This document shows positions 5,946-7,186 of a DNA stretch of 7,186 nt, piece after piece. A model generated the notes under the pieces. It was not told where the DNA came from. It ran no database searches and saw only the letters and a list, made by a program, of their open reading frames with translations. Source of the DNA: JALHNF01 sp039809305 (GTDB lineage Bacteria > Patescibacteriota > Minisyncoccia > Phycocordibacterales > UBA5272); NCBI GenBank assembly GCA_039809305.1, contig JBDHUT010000030.1:1-7186 (forward strand), in the 5' to 3' direction. Numbering within the stretch: the stretch's first letter is position 1; the number at the start of each line of letters is the position of its first letter. A program made the position numbers and the translations under genes.

Positions 5946-6554
5946 TTATTTAAGTGCCGCCTCAACGCTTGTTATAAGATTAGGGTTCTCTACTTTCAAA
6001 CCATTTACAAAAAATGTCGGAGTACCTTGTACGTTGTTTTTGTTACCTTCTGCCATGTTTGAACGGATTTTTGCTGATATCTCGTCGTCTTTTAAATCTG
6101 CTTTAAATTGTTCAATATCTAGACCGAGCTCTGTTGCGTATCCAATAAAAATTTCTTCAGCCTTTGAATTTCCTGACCACGTACTTTGACCGTCAAAAAG
6201 CTTGTCGTGCATTTCGAAGAATTTTCCTTGCTTTCCAGCAGCTTCACTTGCTTTTGCAGCTAAGAGTGCTCGCGGGTGAATCTTAGTCAGTGGAAAATGT
6301 TTAAATGTAAGTTCAATATCGTTCGGATATTTTACAAGAAGATCTGCAACTATTGGCGCCATCGCTGCACATGCTGGACATTGAAAATCAGCGTACTCAG
6401 TGATTTTGACTTTTGCGGTTGAAGTGCCTTTGGTATAAGCGGTGTAGTCTCCAATAACGCCTGTATTAGTATCTTCTGTTGGGCTCCCTTTTAACCAAAC
6501 TAGACCAAAAAAACCTAAACCAATAACAACAATTCCAATAAGAAGTGTTTTCAT
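5946..6554 (-). CDS. Membrane-anchored DsbA-like thioredoxin-fold disulfide oxidoreductase
   Basis: The 202-residue protein probably forms or exchanges disulfide bonds outside the cytoplasmic membrane. An N-terminal hydrophobic helix (about 4-21) follows MKT and no lipobox cysteine is present, so it acts as an uncleaved anchor or signal. A linker (22-45) leads into the thioredoxin-fold domain of the DsbA/BdbD (Thioredoxin_4) type: ITEYADFQCPACAAMAP with active-site C59-P-A-C62, the helical insertion (about 95-165) with HPRALLAAKASEAAGKQGKF and FEMHDKLF, and the cis-proline loop VQGTPTFFVNG (175-185, Pro179). The only cysteines are the active-site pair. ATG at 6552-6554 lies 6 bp after the methyltransferase stop, with a weak GAGA-type purine run upstream. 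No DsbB or VKOR partner is visible in the window. It could act in folding of exported pilus, surface or lytic proteins (inference). Confidence 0.92.
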   Translation of the reverse strand: MKTLLIGIVVIGLGFFGLVWLKGSPTEDTNTGVIGDYTAYTKGTSTAKVKITEYADFQCPACAAMAPIVADLLVKYPNDIELTFKHFPLTKIHPRALLAAKASEAAGKQGKFFEMHDKLFDGQSTWSGNSKAEEIFIGYATELGLDIEQFKADLKDDEISAKIRSNMAEGNKNNVQGTPTFFVNGLKVENPNLITSVEAALK

Positions 6555-6560
6555 ATTTCT

Positions 6561-7186
6561 CTATTGTACACGGACTGCCTCAATATACAAAAACATTGGA
6601 ATCTCCTTACGAGACTTATCTTCTGCGGTTTTTCGTTTACCTGCAAGACTTTCCTTGTGAGAGCACCATTCTTCTATTCGGCGAATTGTAAAACCACTAT
6701 TTTGTAGCGTCTTGCTATATACCTGTAAAGGTCGGTGAAATGTTGTGGATTGTGGAGAATCTTTTTTGCTTGGATTTTGAGCAATGTTGATTTTTGTCTC
6801 GGACATATATGTAAAGACAACCCGTCCCTGCTCATTCTTTTTTTCATCGAATACCCAGTCGCTCAATTGTGGAATTCGAAATGCAGGGTGAAGTGTCACG
6901 ATATGAAACACCCCACCTTTTTTTAAAGCTTTAGAAACATGCTCAAAAACTTTGTGTAAAGAGTCCATATTCTGAATAGACATAACACTGATGCAAGTAT
7001 CTAAATCTCGACATTCTTTTGGTAATCCTAAACGAACATCTTGAACAAAATATTGTTCGTTCTCTCTAGCTTCTTTTCGTGCGGCTTCAATGAGACTTTT
7101 GCTACCATCTACACCAAAGATTAAAACTTTTTTTTCAGAAAGAATATGTCCTACAATACCGTTACCACATCCAAGGTCTAATATTT
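6561..7186 (-). CDS. Class I SAM-dependent methyltransferase (N-terminus outside window)
   Basis: The frame is open to the window edge, so the N-terminus is missing; 207 residues are visible, ending at TAG (6561-6563). The SAM-binding Rossmann fold is clear: motif I ILDLGCGNG at the very start of the visible part (1-9), an acidic residue at the end of strand 2 (GVDGS, Asp26), FVQD (46-49) for the adenine-binding acid, and strand 4 DLDTCISVMSIQNM (60-73). The C-terminal half carries HIVTLHPAFRIP (94-105), FHRPL (149-153) and EEWCSHKES...EIPMFLYIEA, which I recall from a broad family of uncharacterised small-molecule-type methyltransferases (Methyltransf_11/25 fold). The substrate cannot be told. 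The ATG at 6981-6983 is internal to the fold and is not the start. It is the first visible gene of the tight minus-strand run. Confidence 0.92.
   Translation of the reverse strand, partial: ILDLGCGNGIVGHILSEKKVLIFGVDGSKSLIEAARKEARENEQYFVQDVRLGLPKECRDLDTCISVMSIQNMDSLHKVFEHVSKALKKGGVFHIVTLHPAFRIPQLSDWVFDEKKNEQGRVVFTYMSETKINIAQNPSKKDSPQSTTFHRPLQVYSKTLQNSGFTIRRIEEWCSHKESLAGKRKTAEDKSRKEIPMFLYIEAVRVQ

Noticed and set aside
5942..5965. TTG start for the 80-residue protein, giving 88 residues
   Set aside because: It would overlap the DsbA-like gene by 20 bp, while the ATG at 5941 keeps the same 4-6 bp spacing seen throughout the run.

Overview
The window looks like a piece of an A+T-rich genome from the Candidate Phyla Radiation (Patescibacteria), most likely a Parcubacteria-type lineage. 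That placement is inference, from memory of families rather than a search. It rests on three things: a stand-alone sigma region 4-like regulator of a kind common in these genomes, a leucyl-tRNA synthetase of the zinc-less type with an insertion, and compact gene packing with almost no recognisable Shine-Dalgarno sequences. The standard bacterial code fits every frame; no internal TGA has to be read through.

Layout. (1) Positions 1-624, minus strand: the N-terminal 208 residues of a sigma-70 region 4-like DNA-binding protein, cut by the window edge, with a good sigma-70-type promoter (TTGACA / TAATAT) at 648-679. (2) Positions 681-3308, minus strand: a complete leucyl-tRNA synthetase. (3) Positions 3309-3363: a short divergent promoter region. 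(4) Positions 3364-3912, plus strand, the only plus-strand gene: a two-helix membrane protein with a long acidic coiled-coil tail made of heptads, themselves arranged as a duplicated 28-residue block. (5) Positions 3913-4098: a small intergenic space that may encode a 32-residue membrane peptide (minus strand) and holds a perfect 11-bp inverted repeat, probably a transcription end signal. (6) Positions 4099-7186, minus strand: a tightly packed run of five genes with gaps of only 4-6 bp. In transcription order these are a SAM-dependent methyltransferase (5' end outside the window), a membrane-anchored DsbA-like thioredoxin-fold protein, an 80-residue soluble helical protein, a cysteine-free multi-pass membrane protein, and the YchF/OLA1 family P-loop NTPase.

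How it fits together. Leucyl-tRNA synthetase and YchF are translation-related housekeeping genes. The five-gene run is very probably one transcription unit, but its members do not form a recognised pathway; two are envelope proteins (the DsbA-like protein and the multi-pass protein) and one is a translation-associated NTPase. The sigma-like gene has its own promoter immediately after the leuS stop codon.

I did not find a clear new biological system. The observations most worth a second look are the 28-residue super-repeat in the membrane-anchored coiled coil, the YchF G4 motif that reads NKKA instead of the family's NxxE, the DsbA-like protein co-transcribed with a cysteine-free membrane protein, the symmetrical divergent promoter between leuS and the coiled-coil gene, and the near absence of Shine-Dalgarno sites.
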